DNA of 64,000 nucleotides from Chinchilla lanigera (Eukaryota; Chordata; Mammalia; Rodentia; Chinchillidae). Of this stretch, positions 24,085-34,592 are shown in pieces. Below the pieces are notes generated by a model. That model saw only the letters and a program-made list of their open reading frames with translations. It did not search any database and was not told where the DNA came from. The stretch spans positions 10,852,021-10,916,020 of the forward strand of contig NW_004955459.1 in NCBI RefSeq assembly GCF_000276665.1. The letters are read 5' to 3'. The translations under genes were made by a program, and so were the position numbers. Numbering within the stretch: the first letter of the stretch is position 1; each line of letters opens with the position of its first letter.

Positions 24085-24832
24085 CTAAAATCTAGGCTGT
24101 AAAAAAAAGATTATCAAGAGAAAAGCCAAAAGCCCTAAGTAAAATGAAATGGCAAGCTGAGAGAAATGTTTGTAACTTATTGTATCAAGAAAGAGTAAAA
24201 TTCTATAATATATAAAGAGTTACTATGAATTAATAAGAAAAGGCAGCAACTGAATAGGAAGGTTAACAAAGGATGTGCCACTCACAACATAGATTTAAAT
24301 GGCTCTCAGGCATTTGCAAAGTTGTAGAAATAAAATTTTACAATATGAGATAATGTTTTGTGCTTATCTGATTGGCAAAGATTTAAAAAAGTTCCATATC
24401 ACTTATTGTGGCTTGGGGTGTGGGAAAATAAGCACTTTTATACAATCTTGGGAGCATAAATTGATGGAGAGTAGTTTGGCAAATCAAAACAAGAAACATA
24501 CAGTCCTTTTTACAAGCTATTTTACCCTTAGGAATTGTTCCTATAAATATGTTAGCATATCTGCAAAATGACCACATAGCAGGGTATTCATTAACAGATT
24601 GGGAATGCCTAAGGACTTAGGAGATAAGTCACTAAGAAATTGTTTAGAAAAAATTTTAGATAAATAATAGTATATCCACATAATAAAATATTGTGTAGTC
24701 ATTTAGAAGAGTGAGACAGCTATACATATAGGTACAGAATAATTGCTCATGTATGTTCTTAAGTGAGAAAAAGTAATAGGAGGACAAATACTGTCATTTG
24801 TGTAAATGGCAATTGATACACATAAAATTGTA
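24085..24832 (+). repeat. Old L1 LINE, 3' end (left part)
   Basis: Follows the classic L1 ORF2 tail / 3' UTR of old mammalian L1 in order: GATTGGCAAAGATTTAAAAA, GGCTTGGGGTGTGGGAAAAT, AATTGATGGAGAGTAGTTTG, TTAGGAATTGTTCCTATAAA, CAAAATGACCACATAGCAGG, then TAATAGTATATCCACATAAT. Many stops and indels, so it is dead. It continues beyond a DNA transposon at 25,161. Confidence 0.88.
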
Positions 24833-25158
24833 CCTCAGTGTCCAAAAGGGCTGGTTTCAGGACCCTCTGCGATACCCAAATCTGCAAATACTCATGTCCC
24901 TCATAGAAAATGACATAGTATTTGCATATAACCTATGTATACCCTCCTGTAGCCTTTGAGTCATGTCTATCTGACATAATACCTGCTACAATGTACATAC
25001 TATGTAAATAGTTGTTATTCTGTGCTGTTTAGGGAATAATAACAAGAAAAAAAATGCCTGTTCATATATAGTACAGACACATTTTTTCCCCTGAATGTTT
25101 TCATCTAAGGTTGTTTGAATCTGTGGATGTGGAACCTGAGGGTGTGGAAGGTTGACTG
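24833..25158 (+). mobile_element. MER2-type (Tigger group) DNA transposon, near complete
   Basis: Nonautonomous element of about 326 bp. Its landmarks are GGTTTCAGGACCCTC at the left, ATAGTATTTGCATATAACCT in the middle, then TATGTAAATAGTTGTTATTC, and GTTTGAATCTGTGGATG near the right end. A TA dinucleotide flanks each side (24,831-24,832 and 25,159-25,160), as expected for Tc1/mariner-type insertion. It sits inside an old L1 3' end, so it is younger than that L1. Confidence 0.85.
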
Positions 25159-25160
25159 TA

Positions 25161-25356
25161 CCATGTGGATAAACATGTATTTACATCTGACATTGCTTGT
25201 ATGCGTGCACATGATCTTTGGAAGGATATACTTCCAAAAATCAGTAACTTTGACAGCTTCTGGAAAGGAGAACTGGGTGGTATGGGGTGGGGTGGAGGGA
25301 GTCTTTCATTATATGCTCTCTTGCTCTTTTGAATTTTGTATCATATGAGTAGTAGT
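25161..25356 (+). repeat. Old L1 LINE, 3' end (right part)
   Basis: Continues the L1 3' UTR interrupted at 24,832: GGAAGGATATACTTCCAAAA, CTGGAAAGGAGAACTGGGTGG, GTCTTTCATTATATGCTCTC, then TTTTGAATTTTGTATCATAT. The two L1 pieces join cleanly once the transposon is removed. Confidence 0.85.
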
Positions 25357-25479
25357 CACAGTTGACCTGTCCCAGTAGTGCTTGGTGAGCATTTGCAGAG
25401 GCAGTGGTGGTGATGGGTTAGCTGACCCTTCCATGATGAGGTCTACACTGACAGCAGGTGGTTTAGCATAGAAGAGGAG

Positions 25480-25625
25480 GGGCTTATACACATGGGGTGG
25501 GGCGAGCTCTTTAACCTTTCTAAGTGTTGGTTTCCAATCAGTGCAATGCAGATAATGAGATCTATCTTGCATACTGTCCTCATCCCTGATGAGGATGAAG
25601 GCTGTAGAGTTCACAGCTTCTTCTA
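25480..25625 (+). repeat. MIR SINE
   Basis: GAGCTCTTTAACCTTTCTAA, GTTTCCAATCAGTGCAATGC and GATAATGAGATCTATC correspond to the MIR core in sense. Confidence 0.65.
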
Positions 25626-25714
25626 CACACCTGTGGTGCCCGATACACTAAGGTGACACTGTTGGACCTTGGCAGGTGGTTAAATTAATTAATGGACTAT
25701 AGGCAGGCAGGCTG

Positions 25715-25930
25715 GATTTGATCCCAGCTGGGCAAATTATAGGCTGTGGGACTCAAGATCATTTACTTAACTTCTCTGTGTTACATCATCTGTAAAATTG
25801 GGTTAATAATAGTTCTGGACTCAGCCAGAGTAATGATGATAGAAATGAGATAGAAGTAATGCTGTAAAGCGCTTACCATTGAGGCAGGCTTGGAGAAAAT
25901 AATAACATTAGCTACCATTCTTATTATTTT
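25715..25930 (+). repeat. MIR SINE, long copy
   Basis: Most of the MIR is visible: TTGATCCCAGCTGGGC, ATTTACTTAACTTCTCTGTG, ATCTGTAAAATTGGGTTAAT, GAAATGAGATAGAAGTAATG, TGTAAAGCGCTTACC and a TAGCTACCATTCTTATTATT end. Confidence 0.85.
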
Positions 25931-25980
25931 GAAACAATGTGGTGCATGCATTCAGTCATTTACTGATCTGAAACACATTT

Positions 25981-26077
25981 TTTTTTTTTTTTGTTTTTCT
26001 CCCGTACCGGGAACCGAACTCACGACCTTGCGCTTGCCAGGCAGGCGCTTTTGCCGCTGAGCTAAATCCCCAGCCCC
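25981..26077 (-). repeat. ID-type tRNA-derived SINE, young, perfect target duplication
   Basis: T-run (antisense A tail) at 25,978-25,992, then the full antisense ID head. It is flanked by a perfect 16-bp target-site duplication, GATCTGAAACACATTT, at 25,965-25,980 and 26,078-26,093. One of the clearest recent insertions in the window. Confidence 0.96.
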
Positions 26078-26093
26078 GATCTGAAACACATTT

Positions 26094-26965
26094 GGCTAGA
26101 AAGCGTCTTTTTTATTTTTGAAAACAGTGAGAGGTGGTGGAATTGGCATCACCAGTGTGGGCCGTCTGGGCTTTCCAGAGATACAGATCACAGAAGTGGG
26201 CAAAACATACCCAATTAGATGCACCATTGTTTCCCAGGAAACTGCACCCATTCTGGCAGGGCCCATGCAGAATCAGATCTGGGTGGAGTCACGAGGGCCT
26301 TGTTTCAAAAATCAGAAATCCCATGCAGGTCAGTGAGGAACTTGGAGCATTTGGAGTGGTCTTAGAGGAAGGCAAAATGAAATGCAGAGGACTTCAGTGG
26401 AGGGTAGAGGCATTGTTCACATTACAAGGCAAACTATGGATTTCTCTGAGATTCTGAGTACAAAGAAAAGGGGTGGCTATGTTTGGCTGTCTTTCTTGGA
26501 AGGAAAAATGATAGAAACAGAAAAAAGAAGGCAAGGACAGAAAACCTCAGGTAGAGCAGCCTAAAGAATGCTGGTGACTGTGGAGGGTACAGAAACAGGT
26601 CCCAGGGGGCAAGGCAGAGACAAAAGACTAGTCTAAAAGACTACAAGAACAAGGACGCCATGGAACCCATTCTTGAAATTCTCGAGATTGACTAAGTTAG
26701 ATGATATACCTCCACAGCACCAGTGAGAGGAGAAGTTTGGGGAAATGAGGGCATTAGGGTGGAAAATGGTGCATATAAGGGATTTACATCAGTTAAAAAA
26801 TAAGCAAAACAATACGCCCCATAAAAAGGATGCTTAGACTTAGCTGGGATGTCTTGCTGCCTTGACATATGATTGGAATTTGGTATACTGATTATTTTTT
26901 GATTGGGACAGTCTCCACAAGATATTTTTGTCCTGTGGATGCCTCCCCCGGGTTTGTCCTTTACT
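26094..26965. other. Purine-rich sequence of unclear origin
   Basis: Overlapping plus-strand frames of 60-107 codons at 26,118-26,564 reflect the low number of stops in a G/A-rich strand. It may be diverged L2; no gene is supported. Confidence 0.4.
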
Positions 26966-26969
26966 TTGA

Positions 26970-27066
26970 TTTTTTTTTTTTTTTTTTTTTTAGCTGTGCT
27001 GGGACCAACTCAGGGTGTTACACGTGCCAGGGAAGCACTCCACCACTAAGCTACACCCCCAGCCGC
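26970..27066 (-). repeat. ID-type SINE, antisense
   Basis: A T-run of about 22 bases at 26,970-26,991, then AGCTGTGCTGGGACCAACTC and CCACTAAGCTACACCCCCAG, a variant ID head closer to an older subfamily than the TTAGCTCAGC copies. Confidence 0.8.
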
Positions 27067-27500
27067 ATAAAAAGAAGCAGGAAGGACCCTTCCCAGTATT
27101 TTTCTGGCCTCTACAGGCCTCTCTTGTAAGAGCATTTCCACTCTGGCGCATTTGTTAGGACAGCACATAGGTCTGAGAAATTGGCTTCACCCCGAATCTG
27201 TGGGCTCCCTAGCTGTGCTCTCCTGAATCAGCATTTATCTGAGGCTCCCCCTTTTCAGGACAGAGCCACACTGGGCTGGAGCTCTGGAGACCTGTGGTCA
27301 GTGGGAAAACTGAGGGTATTTCAGCAAACCCAGCCTGGGGCCTTTGAGGCCATCGGACCCCCCCGTAACCCCCGGTATTCTAGAATACTTGAATCTCAGC
27401 ACCCTGATATGATGAGAGAAGAAATGGAAAATGAGATCTAGGTCCAAGCTGGGGCTTCAAGAGGATTATTTTCTATTTCAATACCACGAAAATCTCGTCC
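27067..27500. other. Unique sequence at the start of the repeat-poor block
   Basis: No repeat recognised. An 86-codon frame at 27,181-27,441 has no recognisable protein. Confidence 0.45.
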
Positions 27501-27539
27501 TTAGGATGGCCGAAAACTGAAGGCCCCCATACCCTGGCA

Positions 27540-28210
27540 TCTGCGGCCTATGTTGTAAGAATTTCCTCACAGCTTCCCAATTTTAAATATTAATTTGCCT
27601 GTAATTGGTGGAGAAAACAAACAGGCAATTAAAACGCTACAGAACTGACTTTCTCCTTCCTCTGCTCGGCCCTCCCTTTTCATTTTGCTGCCGCCTAGAA
27701 CTGGCTGTAAGACAATAGGACCCCGAGCTGTGTGGAATTCTAAGCCCGGGCTTGCCTTAAAGCTACAATATGGATTTAATTTATATGCAAATGCAAGCAA
27801 TAAAAAGGCAGACACTGTAGAAATTATAGGGTCTCCCCCTCCTTTTCTTAGGAGAGCTCAAATCCTTTCTCTCCCCTTCCGACTAAGACCTGATTATTAT
27901 TGGTTCCTTCACCTCCCCCCTCTCCTCCTGCCCACTCTGGGTGTAAACTGGGCCGTTTAAGAAAAACAATAGAATATTGGGAATCGGAGAAGGAACATCA
28001 GGATAATTTCACAGTCTGACTCCTTTTCTTCCCCCTCCCTTTTCCCCCCTCCCCGCTATCCCGGCCTGCTGGGTTCTTCTGTTGACCAGTAGAACGCAAA
28101 ACTGATCAAAGCCAGGCCGGAAGCCTTAAGTAGACCAAAATGGGGCTAAAGTATGCTAATAGAGGAGCTAAATATACTTTAATCCTGTTATAATACAAGG
28201 TAACCGGGAG
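27540..28210. promoter_or_regulatory. Candidate long-range enhancer (homeodomain/POU motifs)
   Basis: Repeat-free. Contains TAATTTGCCTGT (27,591-27,602) facing ACAGGCAATTA (27,621-27,631), a near-perfect inverted pair spanning a TAATTGG core. An octamer ATGCAAAT lies at 27,785-27,792, next to TATGGATTTAATTTA and GCAATAAAA. A second AT-rich motif group is at 28,140-28,200. The mix of TAAT cores, octamer and absence of repeats suggests a developmental enhancer, but conservation is untested. Confidence 0.4.
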
Positions 28211-28492
28211 GCAGGGAAAGGGCCTGGTGGCTTTGGCAGGGGGTGGAGGGAGGCTGGGGACCCCTGTGAACGCTGAATAGAAGTCGCTTCCTATTCTTTC
28301 TCTGGCTGGGGGTGGAGTGGGGGCCTTCCTCTTCAGATGCCCATGGCCACCCCGCCTGCTCCGTTTACTGAATGTCAACAGTTGGGTGAGCAGGACTTCT
28401 CAGTCCTTAGATCAGTATCCTGTGACCTTCCACACCGAGGCACACACCATTCAGCCAAGCCTTCCAGCTGTTGCCTGAGTGATGAGGCCTCT

Positions 28493-28566
28493 TTTTTCTT
28501 TTTCTTTCTTTCTTCCTTTTTTCTTTCTTTCTTTTCTTTTCTTTTTCTTTTTCTTTTTCCTTTTTG
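28493..28566. repeat. (CTTT)n pyrimidine tract
   Basis: About 74 bases of C and T only on the plus strand, mostly CTTT/CTTTTT units. It explains the lysine/arginine-rich chance frames on the minus strand. Confidence 0.9.
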
Positions 28567-29764
28567 AGTAGTGCATGGTTTAGAGGACACCAGGCAACAG
28601 CTTTAAATGAGGTCCTGAGTACCACCCAGCTTGCTTCTCAGAGCCTGGGCGAAGCTTATCTGTTCTCTCCTGGGGAGGAGCCACATGGGCTGATGGATAT
28701 TCTTGGGCAGAACGGAGCAGACCTAGGGTGGGAAGCAGCCTCTGCCAACCTTCAGGGACCCGACTTCACCAGGTCACTCTCATCCCCCACAGTCTGGTTT
28801 CACAGAAGAGAGAGGTCGCCTGTGCTGATTCTGTGCCTCTCCCTGAAGGAAGGGCATAGGGTCCTCTGCCCCTCTTCCCCATCTGTCTCTCCTTGGAGTG
28901 GGGAGCTCGAGGCTGTGTCGGATTCTAGGATGTCAGGGAAACAGTTCTGGTAGAGTGTCTCTTCTGGACCAGTGTCTGGGCCCCAGGACAGCAGAGGAGA
29001 CAGATGTAATTTTACAGCAAGCCAACTGCGCTAGTATCAGAAGATTACAAAGGTCGAACTGAGGCCTACCTCCCAGCACGGGCAAGTCTGGAGGGAGGGA
29101 TGGGGGAGGGTACGGCCAGCCCCAGATCTCTCTCCGTTAAGCACAAATTACATACTGGATATATTAAGTTGTAATGGTGTATTTTGAGTCTGCCTGCTTT
29201 CGTGAGAATGTCGGTTTGTACCCCTCCAAATTGCTGAGATGATGACACAGGCAAACAAAAAGGAATTCAATCCCGACAGAATGTGTTTTGTTTGAATTCA
29301 CACACAGCTTTCGCTCTTTTTTCTTTTCTCTTTTCCAGTCTTCATTCTTCTCTTTCCCCCTACATCCATCAAGCCCCTATTTGAAGCTTATAAGCAGAAA
29401 TCTCCCCCTACACTATATTTGGAGGTTGCTGCTCTCATGAAATTGGCCAGAAAGCAGATGAACAGTTAGGTACTGAAAAGCCAGCAGTGAACAGAGAGAT
29501 CTTTTCTACCTGCATCCTGTCACCTCACCAACAGGGCCTGAGTTTCCTGATCTGTTAAGTAATGTGGTTGTGCAAAGTGGTTTTTAACTGTGCTTGGAGG
29601 CATCTGATGCCCAGGTGGCCACCTGTGCAGCAAATGTCCACTTGGATCTGGAAGGGTTTGGAAACCAGCAAGTGCTCAGTTCCTGTCCAAAATTGAAGCA
29701 CGAAGTATGTCATCCCCAAAGTGCAGAAGAAGCAGCCTTTGGAAAAGAAGTATGCACAGGAATC
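28567..29764. other. Unique sequence, partly motif-rich
   Basis: No repeat recognised. The part at 29,105-29,330 is complex and AT-balanced (AAGCACAAATTACATAC, GATGATGACACAGGC, then repeated GAATTCA words) and may be regulatory. A 129-codon frame at 28,564-28,953 has no domain. Confidence 0.4.
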
Positions 29765-29965
29765 AGTGTGGGAGAAACTAGAATTTGATCCTGACTGTAC
29801 TATTTATCGGCAGTGTGATTTAGGGCAAATTCTTAACTTTGTCATACTTGAATTATTTAATTTGTAATCTGGGTGAAGGAGTGTCTGCCTCTTGGGGTGT
29901 CAGGATTAGGTTGGATAATACGTGTGTGGTGTTGGATGTGAGGCTCAGAGCATGGGGTACTTGTG
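29765..29965 (+). repeat. MIR SINE
   Basis: GAATTTGATCCTGACTGTAC, TATTTATCGGCAGTGTGATT, AGGGCAAATTCTTAACTTTG, GTAATCTGGGTGAAGG and GGCTCAGAGCATGGGGTAC follow the MIR in sense. Confidence 0.75.
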
Positions 29966-30339
29966 AGAGTTACCTGTTTCTTACTACTGGACTTACTCAG
30001 AGCATCATGATTCCTAGTTGCCATGAAAAATCTGCTTTCATAATTTTAATATTTATTTCAGCAAGAGAAAAATTCAGCTACCTGCCTAAAGCCAGTTCCA
30101 TGACTTTTCCCTACTAAAGGCTGAGGCGTTGGTGTTGCTTCTTGTGTTTCCCACATTCTCCTTGCCCCTGGTTCTGCCTCTAAAATAAGGCCCCCGGGGT
30201 AAAGCCTCAGTAAGTCCAAAGGGGAAAGTACCTATTTGAAAATGTCTCATCCACTCATTATTTATTTTTCACTTGAGTAGAAACCCACCTCTCAAACGAA
30301 TCTTGAGGTCTGAGTCACCATTTGTGTTCTTACAACTCA

Positions 30340-30790
30340 TAAAATGGTTTTAATTATATGGTAATTTTCTAAGTAAACAACTCTCTTGAAAGAGAAAACA
30401 ACAATTAATTTTTGTTGAATTAAACTGGACCAATCCCAGCACCCAGACTGCTGAAGATGTCGGCAACCTGGGGCTTCTGATACAGCTCTTGCTCCGGTGC
30501 CTGACCGTTCTTAACAGAAGCAACAAGGAAAGAGGAACTAGCCTGGGGAGACCAAAAGAAAAACATACAACTTCACTCAGCACAGGACTCCAGATCCCAA
30601 CAAAATCCTGGAGTTATTTTGGTAACAGTTTTGCCAGGGGAAAAATATGCAAAGATCTTTGTCTCTACCGTAAACAAACACAATATTATGCTAACCCGTG
30701 AACATCCTCCGGTTGGCTTCCAAAATGCCGTAGCAAATACATGAATAGCAACAGCCGTCTACTGAGCATTCCTCTTCCTCCTTTATTTAA
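30340..30790. promoter_or_regulatory. Candidate conserved non-coding element
   Basis: Repeat-free and complex. Features are a GGACCAATCC (CCAAT-like) word at about 30,428, a forkhead-type GTAAACAAAC at about 30,670 and ATTATGCTAA beside it. The overlapping short frames on both strands are not protein-like. Confidence 0.28.
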
Positions 30791-31400
30791 ACTCTTTATG
30801 TTCCACACATTCATTAACATTTCCCTGCATGTCTCATTATTATCTCATCAAACATTTATTATTACTTCAAGACAGATAATTAAAATTTTATACAGTTATT
30901 TCTCTGTATGACAATCCAACAGATTTCAACCCTCCCACCCTCCACAGCACTCAACATGCACCCTCACAATTGGATCATAAAACTCATGAACTTTCAATTC
31001 GATGTGCAGAAAGCATAGGAACAAAATCTAAAATTCATTTCAAATGGAACTTTAGTTTCCTGAATAATAACTCTGTTATTGCAATTGTTAAAAGAATCAG
31101 AGAAAAGGTGTCTCACAGGACTATCTTTGTTCATCAAATAAATAACTGGACTCCATTGATAATATTATGAGATCGACAAATAATGTACATGAGTGATTTT
31201 AAGGCCTGAACTGGATTTGTTAGAATTGAGTACTTCCAGACAGCAGATGCAATAAACTCAAAAAGATTAGCAAAGAATTACTCTCTTTCCAGGATACATA
31301 TTACATTTAGGATTAGAAATCCTGATATGGATTATATATCACACACATTGCACAAAGTGCAGAAGTATCGAATTCATCACAACTAGAGTGAGATCTTTTT
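30791..31400. promoter_or_regulatory. AT-rich repeat-free stretch, candidate regulatory DNA
   Basis: No repeat recognised. Short AT-rich motifs such as TTATTGCAATTG (C/EBP-like) near 31,076, CTTTGTTCATC, and CCATTGATAATATTATGA are clustered. The 66-codon frame at 30,970-31,170 is probably chance. Confidence 0.25.
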
Positions 31401-31409
31401 TCACTGGAA

Positions 31410-31745
31410 TTTAAGAATGTCAGTTGGGTTTTCGGCTACTTACGGCTTGGAAGAGAATTTCCGGGTGGTAGGAACGTCCAGCTTTAACAAGCCGGCGACC
31501 TCTTGTTCTTCCTGCACCATTTCCCCACCTAGATCCAAGCTCGAGCAGAAAATTCATCTGAGACCAAACCCAGCCCTAAGCAGCTTGGCTTGTAATTTAC
31601 TAAAGTGCTTGGATTTAGATTTGAAGGTACAACTCTTTTCATTCGTGTTTATCATTATCAAAAAGTATTTGGTACCAAGCTCAAGGAAGTTTAGATTTTC
31701 GCTCTTATCTCAGAAATATGCAAACCAGAAAGGCATCAGTTTAGT
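31410..31745. promoter_or_regulatory. Repeat-free CpG-containing element, candidate regulatory DNA or exon
   Basis: Several CpGs at 31,431-31,550 (TTTCGGC, TTACGGC, TTCCGGG, AACGTCC, GCCGGCGACC, CTCGAG) in an otherwise CpG-poor area. The 114-codon plus-strand frame at 31,417-31,761 spans all of it. I see no domain in its translation and its second half is low-complexity, so a regulatory element is more likely than an exon. Confidence 0.3.
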
Positions 31746-33035
31746 CTATCTAATTAATTGAACAGATCAATGCTCTTTACTTTGGGGAAAATATTAGTTC
31801 TGTTCTTTAGTCACTTCTCGATCAGAAGGGAGAGGCTCTGGGGGATTACTCACCCATCTCTTCTCAACTTGAATATTTGGCAAAGGCCCATTTTCTCTGT
31901 TTCGGCACTTTTCACACATAGCTAGTTTAAGTGTCAGCATCATTCTCATGCAGAATGTTTGTTCCATGCTTGGCGTAGTCGGACAGTGGCTGGGCAGCTG
32001 GGCTATACCAGCTCAGGTTCCGAGCTGCACGCAGAAGGAGCTAGAAGGCCTACAGTGGCCTTGCTTTTGAATGGGCACACTTTAGTGAGTGTGTGTCTAC
32101 CTGGGTCTGTCCTGGGGCACCTGGCAAGACCACTTCTGACTTCAGAGGCTCACTTAATGCCAGTCAGTCTCCTTCTTTCAGGCTGCCTACATGTCCTTAG
32201 TGGCAACCATATAACTCAGCTACAAGCATATATATGTTGGCTTATGAAGTGGGCCCAGCACACAGAGATAGATATGGACCTGCCCCCGAGGAACTTTAAT
32301 TCAGGTATTTCCTCTGTGCGCCTACTCTGTGCTGAGCAAAGGAAAGCTAGTGCACCAGGCAGACAGTTTATAATAATTGGATCTCAAAGTATTCCACATT
32401 GGTGGGGATCCTAGGAGACCTGAGGGTTTGGGAGGGCTCAGATTTGGCATCAAGGGTGGCAGAATTGTGGGGTAACAGGGCAGGGATGAAGTGGTGGGCA
32501 GACACTGAACACAGAGAATGCTTTGTGTTAGGGCACCTGCCCAGGGCTGCAGCACATCTTGATCCAGTCATTATTGGGCATCTATGTGATAAGCCCAGCA
32601 CAGGCTTGTGATGTGAGGTAGGCTGAGATCGGCTCCCCAGGGGAGAATATTAACACTCTGAGGAAGGAGCAGGCTGCCACTTATCACTGTGACTCCCATC
32701 CTGGCTGCACAGGAGTCGTTTGCCCAGAAACTCTCTGTGCTGCTGAACTCAGTCTATACCTGCACTCTGGGTGTTCTTTGCAAAAGCCATGGCGTCTCCT
32801 CACTCTTCTGCCTCCAGCTCTTTTCAGGTTCATCCTCTTCTGTTCTGCAGGCTTTTTAGACATTCAGATCCTGTCTTAGCATCCTTTCTATGCTTCCGTG
32901 TGCTGCCTCCTGATAGCCTGTGGGTCTTTCCGGGTACGCTTGAGGTCTACAAGATGCCAGGATTCTTTGGAGTGTAGCCTGAGGACAAGGGAAGTTTGTG
33001 CCCTCAAAGGTGTTCCTTTTGAGTGGGGACATAAG
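31746..33035. other. Unique sequence
   Basis: No recognised repeat or gene. The 151-codon frame at 31,959-32,414 lacks any recognisable motif and is overlapped by opposing frames, so it is treated as chance. Confidence 0.4.
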
Positions 33036-33039
33036 AATT

Positions 33040-33135
33040 AAAGTTTGAAGTCATGTTCACAATGAATTTGTGAAGTAGGCATTATATTACCATTTCATAC
33101 ATAGGAGAAAGTGGGCCCCAGAGTGTTTTGAAGCT
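33040..33135 (-). repeat. MIR SINE fragment, antisense
   Basis: 'GTGAAGTAGGCATTATATTA', 'CCATTTCATACATAGGAGAA' and 'AGTGGGCCCCAGAG' correspond to the antisense MIR core. Confidence 0.6.
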
Positions 33136-33770
33136 TGGGATGGAGTGGATATTTCATAAAGATTACCTATTAGCATCTTTCGTCCCATTTCTCACATAAA
33201 TTGGATGGACATTGATGAGAACCTACTTGGCCAGAGACAGGTAGTGTCCTACTACTCATTGGATCCTGATGACCTCCAGCATCAGGACAAAAGTGTAGAA
33301 TAGGAGTCAGAAGACCAAGGCTAGGTGGGTATTTTCAGTGAGTGAATAGACCTGACTGGGAAGCACTAGAGAGTGGTAGGGTTTATGGAAAACTTGTGTT
33401 CGCATGCTTTATCTCACAGCATGATAGCACAGATTGTGCCTGGATGACCCAGCTCCTTCATTCAAATGTCAGAGGGTCACCCTGAGCCCTTGTTAGTGTT
33501 TGTTTTCCTGTTTGTCTGCCTTCCATGGCTATACATTTCTCATAGGGTGGGGAATCAAGTGTGATTTGTCTGCTGCATACCCTGTAACACAGTGACCTCC
33601 AGCGAGGACATGGAGAGTCAGAGAGTATCCCTCCCATCACGACTGGGGCAGGGAGAGCAGATGTGAGAAGGTCATGTATTACTGGGGCAGACTGGTGGAT
33701 GCCAGGCTAATCTAGCACCAGCAACATGTGTAGTTTGCAGTTTGCATTTTTCCTTAATTCTTTCTTTGCT
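33136..33770. other. Unique or diverged sequence
   Basis: No confident repeat and no gene. Confidence 0.4.
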
Positions 33771-33774
33771 GTGG

Positions 33775-34140
33775 TGGTATGAGAAATGCACTACTTTGCA
33801 CGCTCAGACAACAGCCTAATGTTGAGCAAATCTGAGCTCACCCTTACCTCTAGCCCCGTTAAATTGGTTTGATTAGCCTGGTGGCCCGGAATGTCTGAAG
33901 TCTTACAAAAGACACAGGAGTGTTTGTTGGTGGGCCTTGCATACACTCCCAAATTTGACATGGCTCAACAGTTGCACGGCTATTTCTGTCTGCTTCCAGC
34001 ATCAACTTGGCCCCACAACCCGGCCCTTGCCTCTCTGCCACCGACACAGGACGTTAATAAAGGATGACCATTTTAAAGGTCATTTAACTTAGCACAAAAC
34101 CTTCACTTTAATTTTAAAAGCTTTGCATTTATTACTACAT
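33775..34140. promoter_or_regulatory. Candidate regulatory element with nuclear-receptor-type everted repeat
   Basis: Repeat-free. At 34,065-34,082 two half sites, TGACCA and AGGTCA, are everted around the 6-base spacer TTTTAA (ER6-like arrangement, one mismatch in the left half site). TTTGCATTTATTA and AATTTTAAAAGC lie nearby. The ER6 geometry is known for some RXR heterodimers; occupancy here is untested. Confidence 0.3.
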
Positions 34141-34144
34141 GTCT

Positions 34145-34572
34145 GCTGTAAATAATGATTACATTCACCATGGGGAGTTGGCACATGTATATAACACATC
34201 TTAACCCTTTCTACCCCTCTTTGACCTCACTTCCCTTCCCTCTCCCTTTATCTTTAGTTCCCCTTCCCATTCACAGAGGATCTAGCTCCTTATTTTGTTA
34301 TCTTCCTTTTATTTTGCTCTTTAAAGCATTTGCTTTGAATATCTCATATAAGAGAAAGCATACGATATTTCTGCTTATGTTTCTGATTTATTTCATTTAA
34401 TATTATGGTCTCAAGATGCATCCATTTTCATCCAAAGGACTCACATTTATCCTTCTTTATGGCTGACTAGTACTTCATTGTGTAGACTTCCTTTTTTTTC
34501 TGTTGATGGACATAGAGGCTGCTTCCAAGATTTAGCTGTTATGAGGTGCACTACTATAAACTGATTTTAATA
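34145..34572 (-). repeat. L1 LINE 3' end, antisense
   Basis: Antisense L1 tail: a pyrimidine-rich tract (antisense of the L1 3' UTR purine tract) at about 34,215-34,275. It is followed by ATATCTCATATAAGAGAAAG, CAAGATGCATCCATTTTCAT, GGCTGACTAGTACTTCATTG and CTGTTGATGGACATAGAGGC, the reverse of the L1 3' coding end. A related 5'-truncated piece is at 47.25-47.41 kb. Confidence 0.82.
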
Positions 34573-34592
34573 ATTGAGTCACAGTTTCTATC

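Noticed and set aside
26118..26564. Cluster of three overlapping plus-strand frames
   Set aside because: Different frames of the same purine-rich sequence, none with a domain; probably diverged repeat.
28375..28625. Lysine/arginine-rich frames on the minus strand
   Set aside because: They are translations of the CTTT tract at 28,493-28,566.
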